A stretch of 64,000 bases of DNA from Ancylomarina subtilis (GTDB lineage: Bacteria > Bacteroidota > Bacteroidia > Bacteroidales > Marinifilaceae): the NCBI RefSeq assembly GCF_004217115.1, contig NZ_SHKN01000001.1:434001-498000 (forward strand), read 5' to 3'. A program made the position numbers and the translations under genes. The notes under the pieces were generated by a model. That model was not told the DNA's origin, did no database searches, and saw nothing but the letters and a program-made list of their open reading frames with translations. Every line of letters begins with the position of its first letter. Positions within the stretch are counted from its first letter, which is position 1. Below are positions 1-8,276 of this stretch, in pieces.

Positions 1-2
1 CC

Positions 3-3000
3 ACAGCCTCCTTATTCGATGGTCATGATGCTTCCATTAATATCATGCGGCGTATTCTCCAGGCTTCAGGAGCGGAAGTGATTCATCTTGGACACAATCG
101 TTCGGTTCAGGAGATAGTCGATTGTGCTATTCAAGAAGATGTTCAGTCAATCGCTGTAACATCTTATCAGGGAGGGCATAATGAGTTTTTTAAATACATG
201 AGAGATTTATTGCTTGAGCGAGATTCCGGACATATTCGAATCTTTGGCGGCGGCGGTGGTGTGATTCTCCCTTCTGAAATTGAAGAACTGGAAGCTTATG
301 GTATTTCTAAGATTTATTCACCTGATGATGGGCGTGTATTAGGTTTACAGGGGATGATCGATCATTTGCTTGAGAACTGTGATTATCCTACGGGTAAAGA
401 GGTCGGTTTTTCTCTTGATGAGTTAAATAAAACCAATCATTCTTCTTTGGCCAAGATGATCTCTGCTGTAGAGAATTATCCGGAAATGGTTTTTGATTTA
501 ATGGAGAAGCTGAGAGTCGAAGAAAAGAAATCCAATTCTGTAATTCTTGGTATTACAGGCACAGGAGGCGCAGGGAAGTCTTCATTGATAGATGAGATCA
601 TTCGTCGTTTTTTGGAGGTTTATCCCGATAAGGAACTGGCTATTATATCGGTGGATCCTTCGCGTCGTCGTACAGGTGGGGCACTTCTGGGAGATCGTAT
701 TCGGATGAATTCGGTGCATTCCCATCGGGTTTACATGCGTTCTCTAAGTACGCGTCAATCCAATCTTGCCTTATCCAAACACATTAAGGATGTGCTTTGT
801 ATCACGAAGCATGCCGGTTTCGATCTGATTATTCTGGAAACTTCGGGTATTGGTCAGTCTGATACAGAGATTATCGATCATTCGGATTGTTCACTTTATG
901 TGATGACGCCTGAGTTTGGTGCGGCCACCCAGCTTGAGAAAATTGATATGCTGGACTATGCCGATTTAATAGCCATTAATAAATCGGATAAGCGGGGGGC
1001 TTTGGATGCTTTACGCGATGTGAGAAAGCAGTATCAACGGAATCATTTATTATGGGAATCTGAGCTTGAGAGTATGCCTGTTTATGGAACGGTCGCTTCC
1101 CAATTTAACGACCCTGGTGTAAATGAACTTTTCATATCCATTTGTGAGAAATTGAATGCGATTAGCTCGGGTAAATTTGATCTGAGTGGAGCAAATAAAT
1201 TGGGCGTTAGTGAAAAGATTCAAGTGATTCCTCCATCGCGTGTGCGTTATCTTTCAGAGATCTCAGAAACGGTTCGATTGTATAATAAACGCAGCGAAGA
1301 GCAATCAAAAATAGCTGATAAATTGTATTCGCTACAAAAATCAAGAGAAACCATTCATTCGAGAGGTAAAGAAGAGAAGCATTTGTTCGGAAAATTAGAT
1401 CATTTAATTGGAGAATATGAAGAGAAACTGGACAGAGAAAACCTGAAGATATTAAACAATTGGCCAGAGAAGGTGAAACGGTTTTCGAATGATTATTATA
1501 CCTACCAGGTGAGAGGAAAAGATTTTAAGATTGAAACAAAAGGGGAAACCTTATCTCATAATAAAATACCTAAAATTACTTTACCCAAATACCGTTCGTG
1601 GGGGGATATTCTGAAATGGAATTTAAGAGAAAATGTGCCCGGTGAATTTCCGTATGCTGCAGGTGTTTTCCCGTTTAAGCGTGAGGGAGAAGATCCGACG
1701 AGGATGTTTGCTGGTGAAGGTGGTCCCGAAAGAACCAATAAGCGATTTCATTATCTTTCAAAAGGGATGCCGGCCATTCGTTTGTCAACTGCCTTTGATT
1801 CGGTGACCCTTTATGGAGAAGATCCACACGCACGTCCTGATATTTATGGGAAGATTGGGAATGCTGGCGTTTCTATAGCTTGTCTGGATGATGCGAAAAA
1901 ATTGTATTCCGGTTTTGATTTGATGTCACCCATCACTTCTGTATCGATGACCATTAATGGTCCTTCGGCAGCAATGGTTGCCTATTTTATGAATGCAGCT
2001 ATTGATCAGCAATGTGAATTATACATCAAAGAGAGGGGATTAGAGAAGTCAGTTGAAGAAAAACTTGAAGAGATATTTAAGGCACGAAAAGCCAAACGAC
2101 CAAGCTATCAAGGACAGCTTCCTGAGGGAAATAACGGACTTGGCCTAATGCTGTTGGGGGTGACCGGGGATATGGTTTTACCTGATGAGGTTTATCAAAA
2201 GATAAAGGTAGAAACCATGAGCCGAGTGCGTGGTACCGTACAGGCCGATATTCTGAAGGAAGACCAGGCACAGAATACCTGTATTTTTTCAACGGATTTT
2301 TCATTAAAGTTGATGGGAGATATTCAGGCTTATTTTATTGATCATGAAGTTCGAAATTTCTATTCGGTTTCTATTTCGGGCTATCACATTGCTGAAGCGG
2401 GTGCTAATCCTATCAGTCAGTTGGCTTTTACATTAGCCAACGGTTTTACCTATGTGGAGTATTACCTTTCACGGGGAATGGATGTGAATGCTTTTGCACC
2501 CAACCTTTCTTTTTTCTTCTCAAATGGTATCGATGCCGAATACGCCGTTTTAGGACGCGTTGCTCGTTTGATCTGGGCAAAGGCCATGAAGTTTAAATAC
2601 GGAGCTGACGAACGCTCTCAGAAGCTGAAATACCATATTCAGACTTCAGGAAGATCCCTGCATGCTCAGGAAATGGATTTTAATGATATTCGAACCACTT
2701 TGCAGGCACTTTATGCTATTTACGACAATTGCAATTCTCTGCACACCAATGCTTACGATGAGGCCTTAACGACACCAACTGAGGAGTCGGTTCGGCGCGC
2801 TATGGCTATTCAGTTGATTATCAATCATGAATTAGGCCTGGCTATCAATCAGAATCCTATGCAGGGCTCCTTTATCATCGAGGAACTGACCGATTTGGTT
2901 GAAGAAGCTGTATTGCTTGAATTTGATCGAATTTCAGAACGTGGCGGTGTATTGGGTGCGATGGAGACCATGTATCAGCGAAATAAGATTCAGGAAGAGT

Positions 3001-3329
3001 CGCTTTATTACGAACGACTTAAAAATTCAGGTGATTTGCCTATTATTGGCGTGAATACTTTCCTTTCAAGTACGGGATCACCAACCGTTATTCCCGAAGA
3101 GGTGATTCGAGCAATTAAGGAAGAGAAAGAATACCAGATTGCATCGATAGAAGGCTTGCATGAAACCTATAAGAAAGAAGCAGCCAGGAGTTTATTGGAA
3201 CTAAAGGCGAAAGCTACAGGCAATCAGAATATTTTTGAAACCCTTATGGATGCGGCTAAGTATTGCTCCATTGGTCAAATTACTCATGCGCTCTTCGAAG
3301 TGGGTGGTAAGTACCGTAGGAATATGTAA
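3..3329 (+). CDS. icmF: Fused B12-dependent acyl-CoA mutase, IcmF type (5' partial)
   Basis: Adenosylcobalamin-dependent isobutyryl-CoA/n-butyryl-CoA mutase fused to its own G-protein chaperone. The reading frame is open to the left edge: the codons before the ATG at 45 read [14 protein letters not shown], which is the cobalamin-binding motif with the cobalt-ligand His at 24-26, so the true start lies outside the window. Counting from the ATG at 45, the B12 domain runs to about residue 120, a MeaB-like GTPase carries the P-loop GTGGAGKSS at 172-180, and the mutase barrel starts near residue 525 and ends at the stop. The domain order B12-GTPase-mutase is specific to IcmF. Only some tens of residues should be missing. 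The exact acyl-CoA substrate cannot be proved from sequence alone; related fused mutases use other acyl-CoAs. Confidence 0.93.
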   Translation, partial: TASLFDGHDASINIMRRILQASGAEVIHLGHNRSVQEIVDCAIQEDVQSIAVTSYQGGHNEFFKYMRDLLLERDSGHIRIFGGGGGVILPSEIEELEAYGISKIYSPDDGRVLGLQGMIDHLLENCDYPTGKEVGFSLDELNKTNHSSLAKMISAVENYPEMVFDLMEKLRVEEKKSNSVILGITGTGGAGKSSLIDEIIRRFLEVYPDKELAIISVDPSRRRTGGALLGDRIRMNSVHSHRVYMRSLSTRQSNLALSKHIKDVLCITKHAGFDLIILETSGIGQSDTEIIDHSDCSLYVMTPEFGAATQLEKIDMLDYADLIAINKSDKRGALDALRDVRKQYQRNHLLWESELESMPVYGTVASQFNDPGVNELFISICEKLNAISSGKFDLSGANKLGVSEKIQVIPPSRVRYLSEISETVRLYNKRSEEQSKIADKLYSLQKSRETIHSRGKEEKHLFGKLDHLIGEYEEKLDRENLKILNNWPEKVKRFSNDYYTYQVRGKDFKIETKGETLSHNKIPKITLPKYRSWGDILKWNLRENVPGEFPYAAGVFPFKREGEDPTRMFAGEGGPERTNKRFHYLSKGMPAIRLSTAFDSVTLYGEDPHARPDIYGKIGNAGVSIACLDDAKKLYSGFDLMSPITSVSMTINGPSAAMVAYFMNAAIDQQCELYIKERGLEKSVEEKLEEIFKARKAKRPSYQGQLPEGNNGLGLMLLGVTGDMVLPDEVYQKIKVETMSRVRGTVQADILKEDQAQNTCIFSTDFSLKLMGDIQAYFIDHEVRNFYSVSISGYHIAEAGANPISQLAFTLANGFTYVEYYLSRGMDVNAFAPNLSFFFSNGIDAEYAVLGRVARLIWAKAMKFKYGADERSQKLKYHIQTSGRSLHAQEMDFNDIRTTLQALYAIYDNCNSLHTNAYDEALTTPTEESVRRAMAIQLIINHELGLAINQNPMQGSFIIEELTDLVEEAVLLEFDRISERGGVLGAMETMYQRNKIQEESLYYERLKNSGDLPIIGVNTFLSSTGSPTVIPEEVIRAIKEEKEYQIASIEGLHETYKKEAARSLLELKAKATGNQNIFETLMDAAKYCSIGQITHALFEVGGKYRRNM

Positions 3330-3368
3330 TTGGTCATATTGCCAAGTTTATAATCTGTACAAAAACAA

Positions 3369-3400
3369 AATCCCAAGCAGTTATTGTTCTGCTTGGGATT
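3369..3400. terminator. Hairpin terminator between convergent genes
   Basis: AATCCCAAGCAG pairs perfectly with CTGCTTGGGATT around an 8-nt loop. It sits between the end of icmF (+) and the next gene on the minus strand, so it probably serves both. Confidence 0.8.
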
Positions 3401-3440
3401 CTGTTTAATAATCTTTTATGGATTTTTTTGTGTCAAAAAC

Positions 3441-3998
3441 TTAATCCTTTTTCAATTCTTTAGCCTTTTTGATTTTGTCTTCCAGATCTTTAACACTTTT
3501 TTCAGCCTGATCAATCTTGTCCTTTCTTTCCTTGTATTGTTTTTCAGAAATCTTTTTTTCCTTTTTGTTTTTTTCGAGTTGTTCCTTCGACTTTTTAATT
3601 TTTTCCTTTGCTGTCTTTATTTTATCGTTTTTTTCTTTAATCGTTTTATTAAGCTCTTCAGTTTTTTGTTCCTTTAGCAGCTTAGCCTGACGAGCTCTTT
3701 CCTGTCCAAATTCTTTCCCTTTTAAGGTTTTATTTTTACCGTAAGCATGTCCTTCTTTATCCATTTCGGATTTAAGCTCTTTTTTATTAGCTTTCATTTT
3801 GTCTTTTTCGACTTGTCCTTTTTTTTCCAGATGTTCTTTTTTCTCTTTACTCATTTTCTGTAAAGAGTCTTTTTTCATCTTCACTGCTTTTTCAGTTTTT
3901 GCTTTTACCTTTTTGTCTTTTCCCTTTTGAGCAAGTGTTAGTTGGCTTGTGCAAACCATTAGAAAAAAAGATAACAGGATTATCATACACTTTTTCAT
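3441..3998 (-). CDS. Secreted Lys/Glu-rich coiled-coil protein
   Basis: Unrecognised 185-residue protein. Residues 1-23 form a typical Sec signal peptide (MKKCMIILLSFFLMVCTSQL, then TLAQ), so the mature chain is periplasmic or surface-exposed. The rest is almost entirely K, E, D and Q with few hydrophobics and repeated KEK/KKxKE patterns, giving long charged helices or coiled coil throughout. No catalytic motif is visible. It lies 28 bp downstream of a small lipoprotein gene on the same strand and may be co-transcribed with it. The low-complexity composition means homology cannot be judged by eye; a structural or envelope-stress role is only a guess. Confidence 0.75.
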   Translation of the reverse strand: MKKCMIILLSFFLMVCTSQLTLAQKGKDKKVKAKTEKAVKMKKDSLQKMSKEKKEHLEKKGQVEKDKMKANKKELKSEMDKEGHAYGKNKTLKGKEFGQERARQAKLLKEQKTEELNKTIKEKNDKIKTAKEKIKKSKEQLEKNKKEKKISEKQYKERKDKIDQAEKSVKDLEDKIKKAKELKKD

Positions 3999-4026
3999 AG
4001 TCGTTTGGATTTAGATTATAATTCGT

Positions 4027-4236
4027 CTAATAATTCATCAACTTCTTTGGCGCTTTATCGATATCATCCTTAGCTTTTTCTAATTGATGGGTGATAGAGT
4101 CGATTTGATTGATTTCGTTTGTTGAATTCTCTACTTTGGGAGCAGCTGTCGTATTTTTTTCAGTTTTCGTTTTTTTCTCAGCACAGGCGAATAAGAACAG
4201 GGACGAAATAGCCATAATAAAAAAGGTTTTTTTCAT
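4027..4236 (-). CDS. Small lipoprotein, 69 aa
   Basis: Short lipoprotein: a signal sequence MKKTFFIMAISSLFLFAC ends in the lipobox LFAC, so Cys18 should be lipidated. The mature part of about 50 residues is polar and Lys/Glu/Asn-rich, with a predicted helix around ITHQLEKAKDDIDKAPK. The function is unknown. It is transcribed towards the Lys/Glu-rich secreted protein 28 bp downstream and has a terminator-like hairpin on its upstream side that ends the preceding minus-strand gene. The signal peptide and lipobox make it a credible real gene despite its length. Confidence 0.75.
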   Translation of the reverse strand: MKKTFFIMAISSLFLFACAEKKTKTEKNTTAAPKVENSTNEINQIDSITHQLEKAKDDIDKAPKKLMNY

Positions 4237-4304
4237 AACTCAGGATTTAAATGATTTTAGGAATGAATTAAAGTTAATGAAAAAGTAGTGATTATCAGTA
4301 AATA

Positions 4305-4342
4305 AAGAATCCCAACCTGCAATTCAGCAGGTTGGGATTCTT
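4305..4342 (-). terminator. Rho-independent-like hairpin
   Basis: AAGAATCCCAACCTGC pairs with GCAGGTTGGGATTCTT around a 6-nt loop, just past the stop of the beta-barrel protein gene on the minus strand. The stem is 16 bp and perfect. Confidence 0.8.
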
Positions 4343-4360
4343 AGTTTATTTTAATTTTGA

Positions 4361-4828
4361 TTAGAATATATATCGGACTGATAGGGCAAAACCATCCCCC
4401 CATAGTCCTGAATAACCAATTAGGTTTAAGGCTGGTTTCCAGTCCACACTTAAATTAATCGGAATTTCACGAATATTATATTCCAAACCTAAGATTCCGT
4501 CTAATCCAAGCACAGTGTAGTTCTTGCCATCGTCACCCCAATGTGCATGATCACCATCCCAAAAGCCGATATGACCACCAAAGCCGTAATACCAGTTAAA
4601 ACCAGGTTCGTTAAAGGCTCGGGCGTGAATTTCATACAAACCAGTTAAGTTCAGGCCTTGCCATCTCGATGAAATAATCCCCTCAAGGGCAACATCATTC
4701 CTGATGAAATGTTTGATCGTTAATCCATTTGCTGAACCCCCTCTAATACCGATTCCCGTACCATAATCTTGTGCCTGAGCTAATGTGCCGATACAAAACA
4801 GGCAAACAATTAATAACAGTTTTTTCAT
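4361..4828 (-). CDS. Small outer-membrane beta-barrel protein
   Basis: 155 residues with a Sec signal peptide (MKKLLLIVCLFCIGTLAQAQ). The mature chain alternates polar and hydrophobic/aromatic residues in short strands (GLTIKHFIRNDVALEG, then WYYGFGGHIGFWDG) and ends in an aromatic residue (RYIF), as outer-membrane barrels do. Its length suits a small eight-stranded barrel. The family cannot be named with certainty; it resembles the many small Bacteroidota porin-like or OmpW/OmpA-barrel proteins annotated as hypothetical. It stands alone, with a strong hairpin after its stop. Confidence 0.75.
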   Translation of the reverse strand: MKKLLLIVCLFCIGTLAQAQDYGTGIGIRGGSANGLTIKHFIRNDVALEGIISSRWQGLNLTGLYEIHARAFNEPGFNWYYGFGGHIGFWDGDHAHWGDDGKNYTVLGLDGILGLEYNIREIPINLSVDWKPALNLIGYSGLWGDGFALSVRYIF

Positions 4829-4971
4829 AATTTTCAGTTAAATGTTTTTTTTTGTCTAAATGTAAAAGTAAACAATTTTGAATCTTTATGCATAAACTAT
4901 TTGACGGCGGAAATATTGTGGACTAACTATTATTTCTGAGACGAATCATCTTGGATTCTATTTTTTAGAGA

Positions 4972-5631
4972 CTAAAGTTCGATTGCTTCGAGCTCAGTTT
5001 CTGAAAAAGGCTCAAATTCCGGATTATCATTAAGAGTGATGACTGGATTGTAGTTTTGAACCTTATAATGCTGATTAAAACGTTTCTTTAAGCTTTTAAT
5101 TTGGTCTATACTGTGAAGTCCCTTTACGATGGTTGTTCTGAATTCGTATTCAATATGCGATTTCTCGATAAGACTTATGGATTCCAAAACGTTCTTGTAG
5201 GTCTCTTCGTTTAAGGCGTGGCCAACCCCATGTTTATAGTTCTGGAATTCCAAAACATGTTTAATATCCATAGCAATAGAATCAATCAGTTTGTTTTTTA
5301 TAAGATACTTAATCTGATTGGGATAGGTTCCATTACTATCTAACTTGACCTTCAGTCCCAGATTTTTAATTTTACGAATGAAGTCAGGCAAATCGTTGTG
5401 TATACAGGGTTCACCACCTGTGATGCAAACGGCATTTAATAAGTGTTGGTACTTTTGCCAATAAGCAAATAGTTCATTTTCCTCATAACATGAGCTAAAT
5501 TTTTCGGGTAAGACCAGATCGGGATTATGACAGTACGCACAGCGAAAATTACAGCCCTGTGTAAAAACCACAGAGCTGATATTTCCAGGATAGTCGATAA
5601 GACTTTGTTTTTTGAATCCTGCTATTTTCAT
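4972..5631 (-). CDS. nrdG: Anaerobic ribonucleotide reductase activating protein
   Basis: Radical SAM enzyme that uses a 4Fe-4S cluster and S-adenosylmethionine to install the glycyl radical on NrdD. The cluster motif CNFRCAYC (CxxxCxxC) lies at about residues 27-34, preceded by the IDYPG segment typical of this family, and a GGEP motif binds SAM further on. The 219-residue length fits the NrdG type found in Bacteroidota (PflA-like, longer than E. coli NrdG). It lies 12 bp after nrdD on the same strand, so the two are co-transcribed and share the cobalamin riboswitch upstream of nrdD. Confidence 0.93.
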   Translation of the reverse strand: MKIAGFKKQSLIDYPGNISSVVFTQGCNFRCAYCHNPDLVLPEKFSSCYEENELFAYWQKYQHLLNAVCITGGEPCIHNDLPDFIRKIKNLGLKVKLDSNGTYPNQIKYLIKNKLIDSIAMDIKHVLEFQNYKHGVGHALNEETYKNVLESISLIEKSHIEYEFRTTIVKGLHSIDQIKSLKKRFNQHYKVQNYNPVITLNDNPEFEPFSETELEAIEL

Positions 5632-5643
5632 TGAGATAAGAGT

Positions 5644-7788
5644 TTAAATAAGTTCAATTTCTTCTACTTCAATCATCTTATCAAAGAGTTTTCTGTCATG
5701 GTATTCAGCTCGCTTGCCATTGTTCCATTGATCAACGGGACGCAAATAGCCCACAATGCGGGAATAGACTTCACAGATATTATGCTTCCCTACGTCCTCA
5801 CATTTGGGGCAAGTTTTGTGCTCACCGTAGATGTAGCCATGCTCGGGACAGATACTGAATGTGGGAGACAGGGTAAAGTAGGGCAGTTTGAAGTTTTCAC
5901 AAATGGTTTTGGCTAATTTTTTTACGGATTCGGGAGGCAATTGGCTTTCGCCCACAAAGGTATGGAATACGGTTCCACCTGTGTATTTGGTTTGCAAACT
6001 GTCTTGCAGTTCCAGAGCTTCAAAAATGTCGTCGGTATAGCCCACGGGCAATTGGGTGGAGTTGGTATAATAAGGCGCCGCGTCTTGTTCTTTCACCTGG
6101 TTTTCGTTGGCCACAATAATATCCGGGAATTCCTTCTTGTCGAGTTTAGCCAATCGGTAGGTTGTTCCCTCAGCAGGTGTGGCTTCCAAATTGTAGATGT
6201 GTCCTGTTTCTTCCTGGAACTCTTGCAATTTATCACGCATAAAGTCCATGATTTTTACTGCAAAAGCATGTCCTTCCTTGGTTGTGATATCTGTTCCAAG
6301 GAAATTCAGCAGCAATTCATTCATGCCCACCAGACCTATGGTCGAGAAATGATTGTCCCAGTAGGCGCCATTCTTCTTGCGGATGTTTCGCAGATAGAAC
6401 TTGGAATAGGGATATAAACCATTTTCGGTGAGTTGTTCGATCACTTTACGTTTAATCTCCAGACTGTCCTTAGCCAGACCCATCAATTTGTCAACTCTTT
6501 GCAGAAGTTCGTCTTCGTTTTTCGATTCGTAAGCCAGGCGTGGCAGGTTTAGTGTCACCACACCCACAGAACCCGTTAGAGGATTGGCACCAAATAAACC
6601 GCCACCACGTGATTTCAATTCGGTGGTATCCAGACGCAAACGGCAACACATCGAACGTACATCGTCGGGTGACATATCGGAATTCACAAAATTTGAGAAA
6701 TAGGGAATGCCATACTTGGCTGTCATCTCCCAAATGGGCTGACGGTATTCGTTATTCCAGTCGAAATCTTTGGTGATGTTATAGGTCGGTATAGGGAATG
6801 AGAATATACGACCGCAGGCATCGCCCTCAGTCATCACTTCAGCAAAGGCTTTATTGAAGATATCCATTTCGTGCTGGTAGTCGCCATAAGTCGTTTCCTG
6901 CAATTCACCGCCAATAATCACAGCTGTGTCCTTCATGTTGTTGGGAATCTCCAAATCGAGGGTGATATTGGTAAAGGGGGTTTGAAACCCGACACGGGTG
7001 GGCACGTTCATATTAAAGACAAACTCCTGAAGTGCCTGTTTGACTTCCTTGTACGACAAATTGTCGTGACGAATGAAGGGTGACAGATAGGTGTCAAAAT
7101 TAGAGAAGGCTTGGGCTCCGGCAGCTTCGCCCTGCATGGTATAAAAGAAATTGACGATCTGTCCCAGTAGGGTTCTCAGGTGTTTGGCAGGTTTGCTTTC
7201 AACCTTGCCCGGTACGCCTTTAAATCCAATTCGAATAATTTCCTGCAAATCCCATCCCACACAATAGACACTTACAAAGCCCAGGTCGTGAATGTGGAGT
7301 TTGCCTTGCTTGTGCGCCTGACCAATTTCGGTTGGATAAATTTTATTTAGCCAGTATTGCGAGCTGATGATTGTGGAAATGTGTTGATTCATCCCCTGCA
7401 ATGAGTAGGATGAATTGGCACTCTCTTTAATTCGCCAGTCGTTATTGTTTAGGTAATCATCGATGATATCGATATTCGAAAAGAGCTCTTTTACATCCCT
7501 GATGCCCTCGTGTTGTTTTCGATAAATAATATAAGCCTTGGCAGCCTGATAGTGTTTCTGCTCGAAGAGTTCAAACTCGACAGCATCCTGAATGTCTTCG
7601 ACACTGGGGGCATCCGTTTTAAGTTTTGCAATAACACTTTTCGTGATTTGATCGGCAAGGGCTCGGTTGGGCGAACCAACGGCACGTAAGGCTTTGAATA
7701 CGGCAAAGGCAATTTTTTCCGATTCGAAGGCGACGATTCGACCGTCGCGTTTTTGTACTGTTTTAATAGCACCATTAATTTTCATCAT
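5644..7788 (-). CDS. nrdD: Anaerobic (class III) ribonucleoside-triphosphate reductase
   Basis: Makes deoxynucleotides from ribonucleoside triphosphates without oxygen, using a glycyl radical made by NrdG. An ATP-cone regulatory domain opens the protein (KRDGRIVAFESEKIAFAV, residues about 13-100). The catalytic barrel follows. Near the C-terminus come a four-Cys zinc site (CPEHG...CPKC) and the glycyl-radical motif RIVGYLRP with Gly680. The 714-residue length is normal. The gene is preceded by a cobalamin riboswitch on the same strand, which implies repression when B12 is plentiful and points to a B12-dependent class II reductase elsewhere in the genome. Confidence 0.96.
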   Translation of the reverse strand: MMKINGAIKTVQKRDGRIVAFESEKIAFAVFKALRAVGSPNRALADQITKSVIAKLKTDAPSVEDIQDAVEFELFEQKHYQAAKAYIIYRKQHEGIRDVKELFSNIDIIDDYLNNNDWRIKESANSSYSLQGMNQHISTIISSQYWLNKIYPTEIGQAHKQGKLHIHDLGFVSVYCVGWDLQEIIRIGFKGVPGKVESKPAKHLRTLLGQIVNFFYTMQGEAAGAQAFSNFDTYLSPFIRHDNLSYKEVKQALQEFVFNMNVPTRVGFQTPFTNITLDLEIPNNMKDTAVIIGGELQETTYGDYQHEMDIFNKAFAEVMTEGDACGRIFSFPIPTYNITKDFDWNNEYRQPIWEMTAKYGIPYFSNFVNSDMSPDDVRSMCCRLRLDTTELKSRGGGLFGANPLTGSVGVVTLNLPRLAYESKNEDELLQRVDKLMGLAKDSLEIKRKVIEQLTENGLYPYSKFYLRNIRKKNGAYWDNHFSTIGLVGMNELLLNFLGTDITTKEGHAFAVKIMDFMRDKLQEFQEETGHIYNLEATPAEGTTYRLAKLDKKEFPDIIVANENQVKEQDAAPYYTNSTQLPVGYTDDIFEALELQDSLQTKYTGGTVFHTFVGESQLPPESVKKLAKTICENFKLPYFTLSPTFSICPEHGYIYGEHKTCPKCEDVGKHNICEVYSRIVGYLRPVDQWNNGKRAEYHDRKLFDKMIEVEEIELI

Positions 7789-7888
7789 GTCTTAAATTTT
7801 AAATTAAAGAATTAATGGTAGCTGGGGGTAGAATACAAGAAAGCAGTAAAGTCTTCCTAAGCTTTTTCTCCCGAAAGCTACGAATTAC

Positions 7889-8036
7889 GATCAAAAATGA
7901 CAGGTCTTCCGGCTTATTGCATTTTACTTGGCCTTCCCATACGCTTGAGGCAGACAGTGGCTTTTTAATAAGTAAAACCTAATTGCAATTTACGGCTGCG
8001 GGGACAGCTACTGATTTTAACAGTATTCCCTTGATC
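7889..8036 (-). promoter_or_regulatory. Cobalamin (B12) riboswitch
   Basis: Read on the minus strand, the leader holds the conserved cobalamin aptamer parts in order: closing stem GATCAA/TTGATC (8031-8036 with 7889-7894), GGGAAT, the CTGTCCCCGC segment with a GTAA nearby, GCCACTG, GGGAAGGC and the B12 box AAGCCGGAAGACCTGTC at 7899-7915. About 100 nt follow before the nrdD start, containing alternative hairpins (AGCTTT/AAAGCT at about 7860-7879, and a GTAGCT/AGCTAC pair) but no obvious terminator, so control may act on translation. It controls nrdD-nrdG. Confidence 0.93.
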
Positions 8037-8223
8037 AATTTTGCTTTATAAAAGTAGAATGAAAATTGATATTCTAAATGAAAAAATCATTATAGTTATT
8101 AAGAAGTAATGAACAATGGTCATTTTGTTTGGTGATCTTAAGGTTTTGGATTTGTTTAAATGTATTATTTAAATTCAATCCTTTTTTTGGATAGGGCAAG
8201 ATCGGGAGCAGTGTAAAAAAAAA

Positions 8224-8251
8224 ATCCCGACTTGCCAAAGTAAGTCGGGAT
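8224..8251 (-). terminator. Rho-independent terminator
   Basis: ATCCCGACTT pairs with AAGTCGGGAT and is followed on the minus strand by a run of about nine T. It ends the S9 peptidase transcript. Confidence 0.88.
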
Positions 8252-8276
8252 ATCATTGTCTTATCAGTTATTAAAG

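Noticed and set aside
45-3329. Full-length IcmF starting at the ATG at 45
   Set aside because: The frame is open to the left edge and the preceding codons encode the conserved B12-binding motif, so the gene is partial.
8074-8256. 60-codon minus-strand frame between the S9 peptidase and the riboswitch
   Set aside because: Runs from the S9 terminator region towards the riboswitch with no family match and low-complexity ends.
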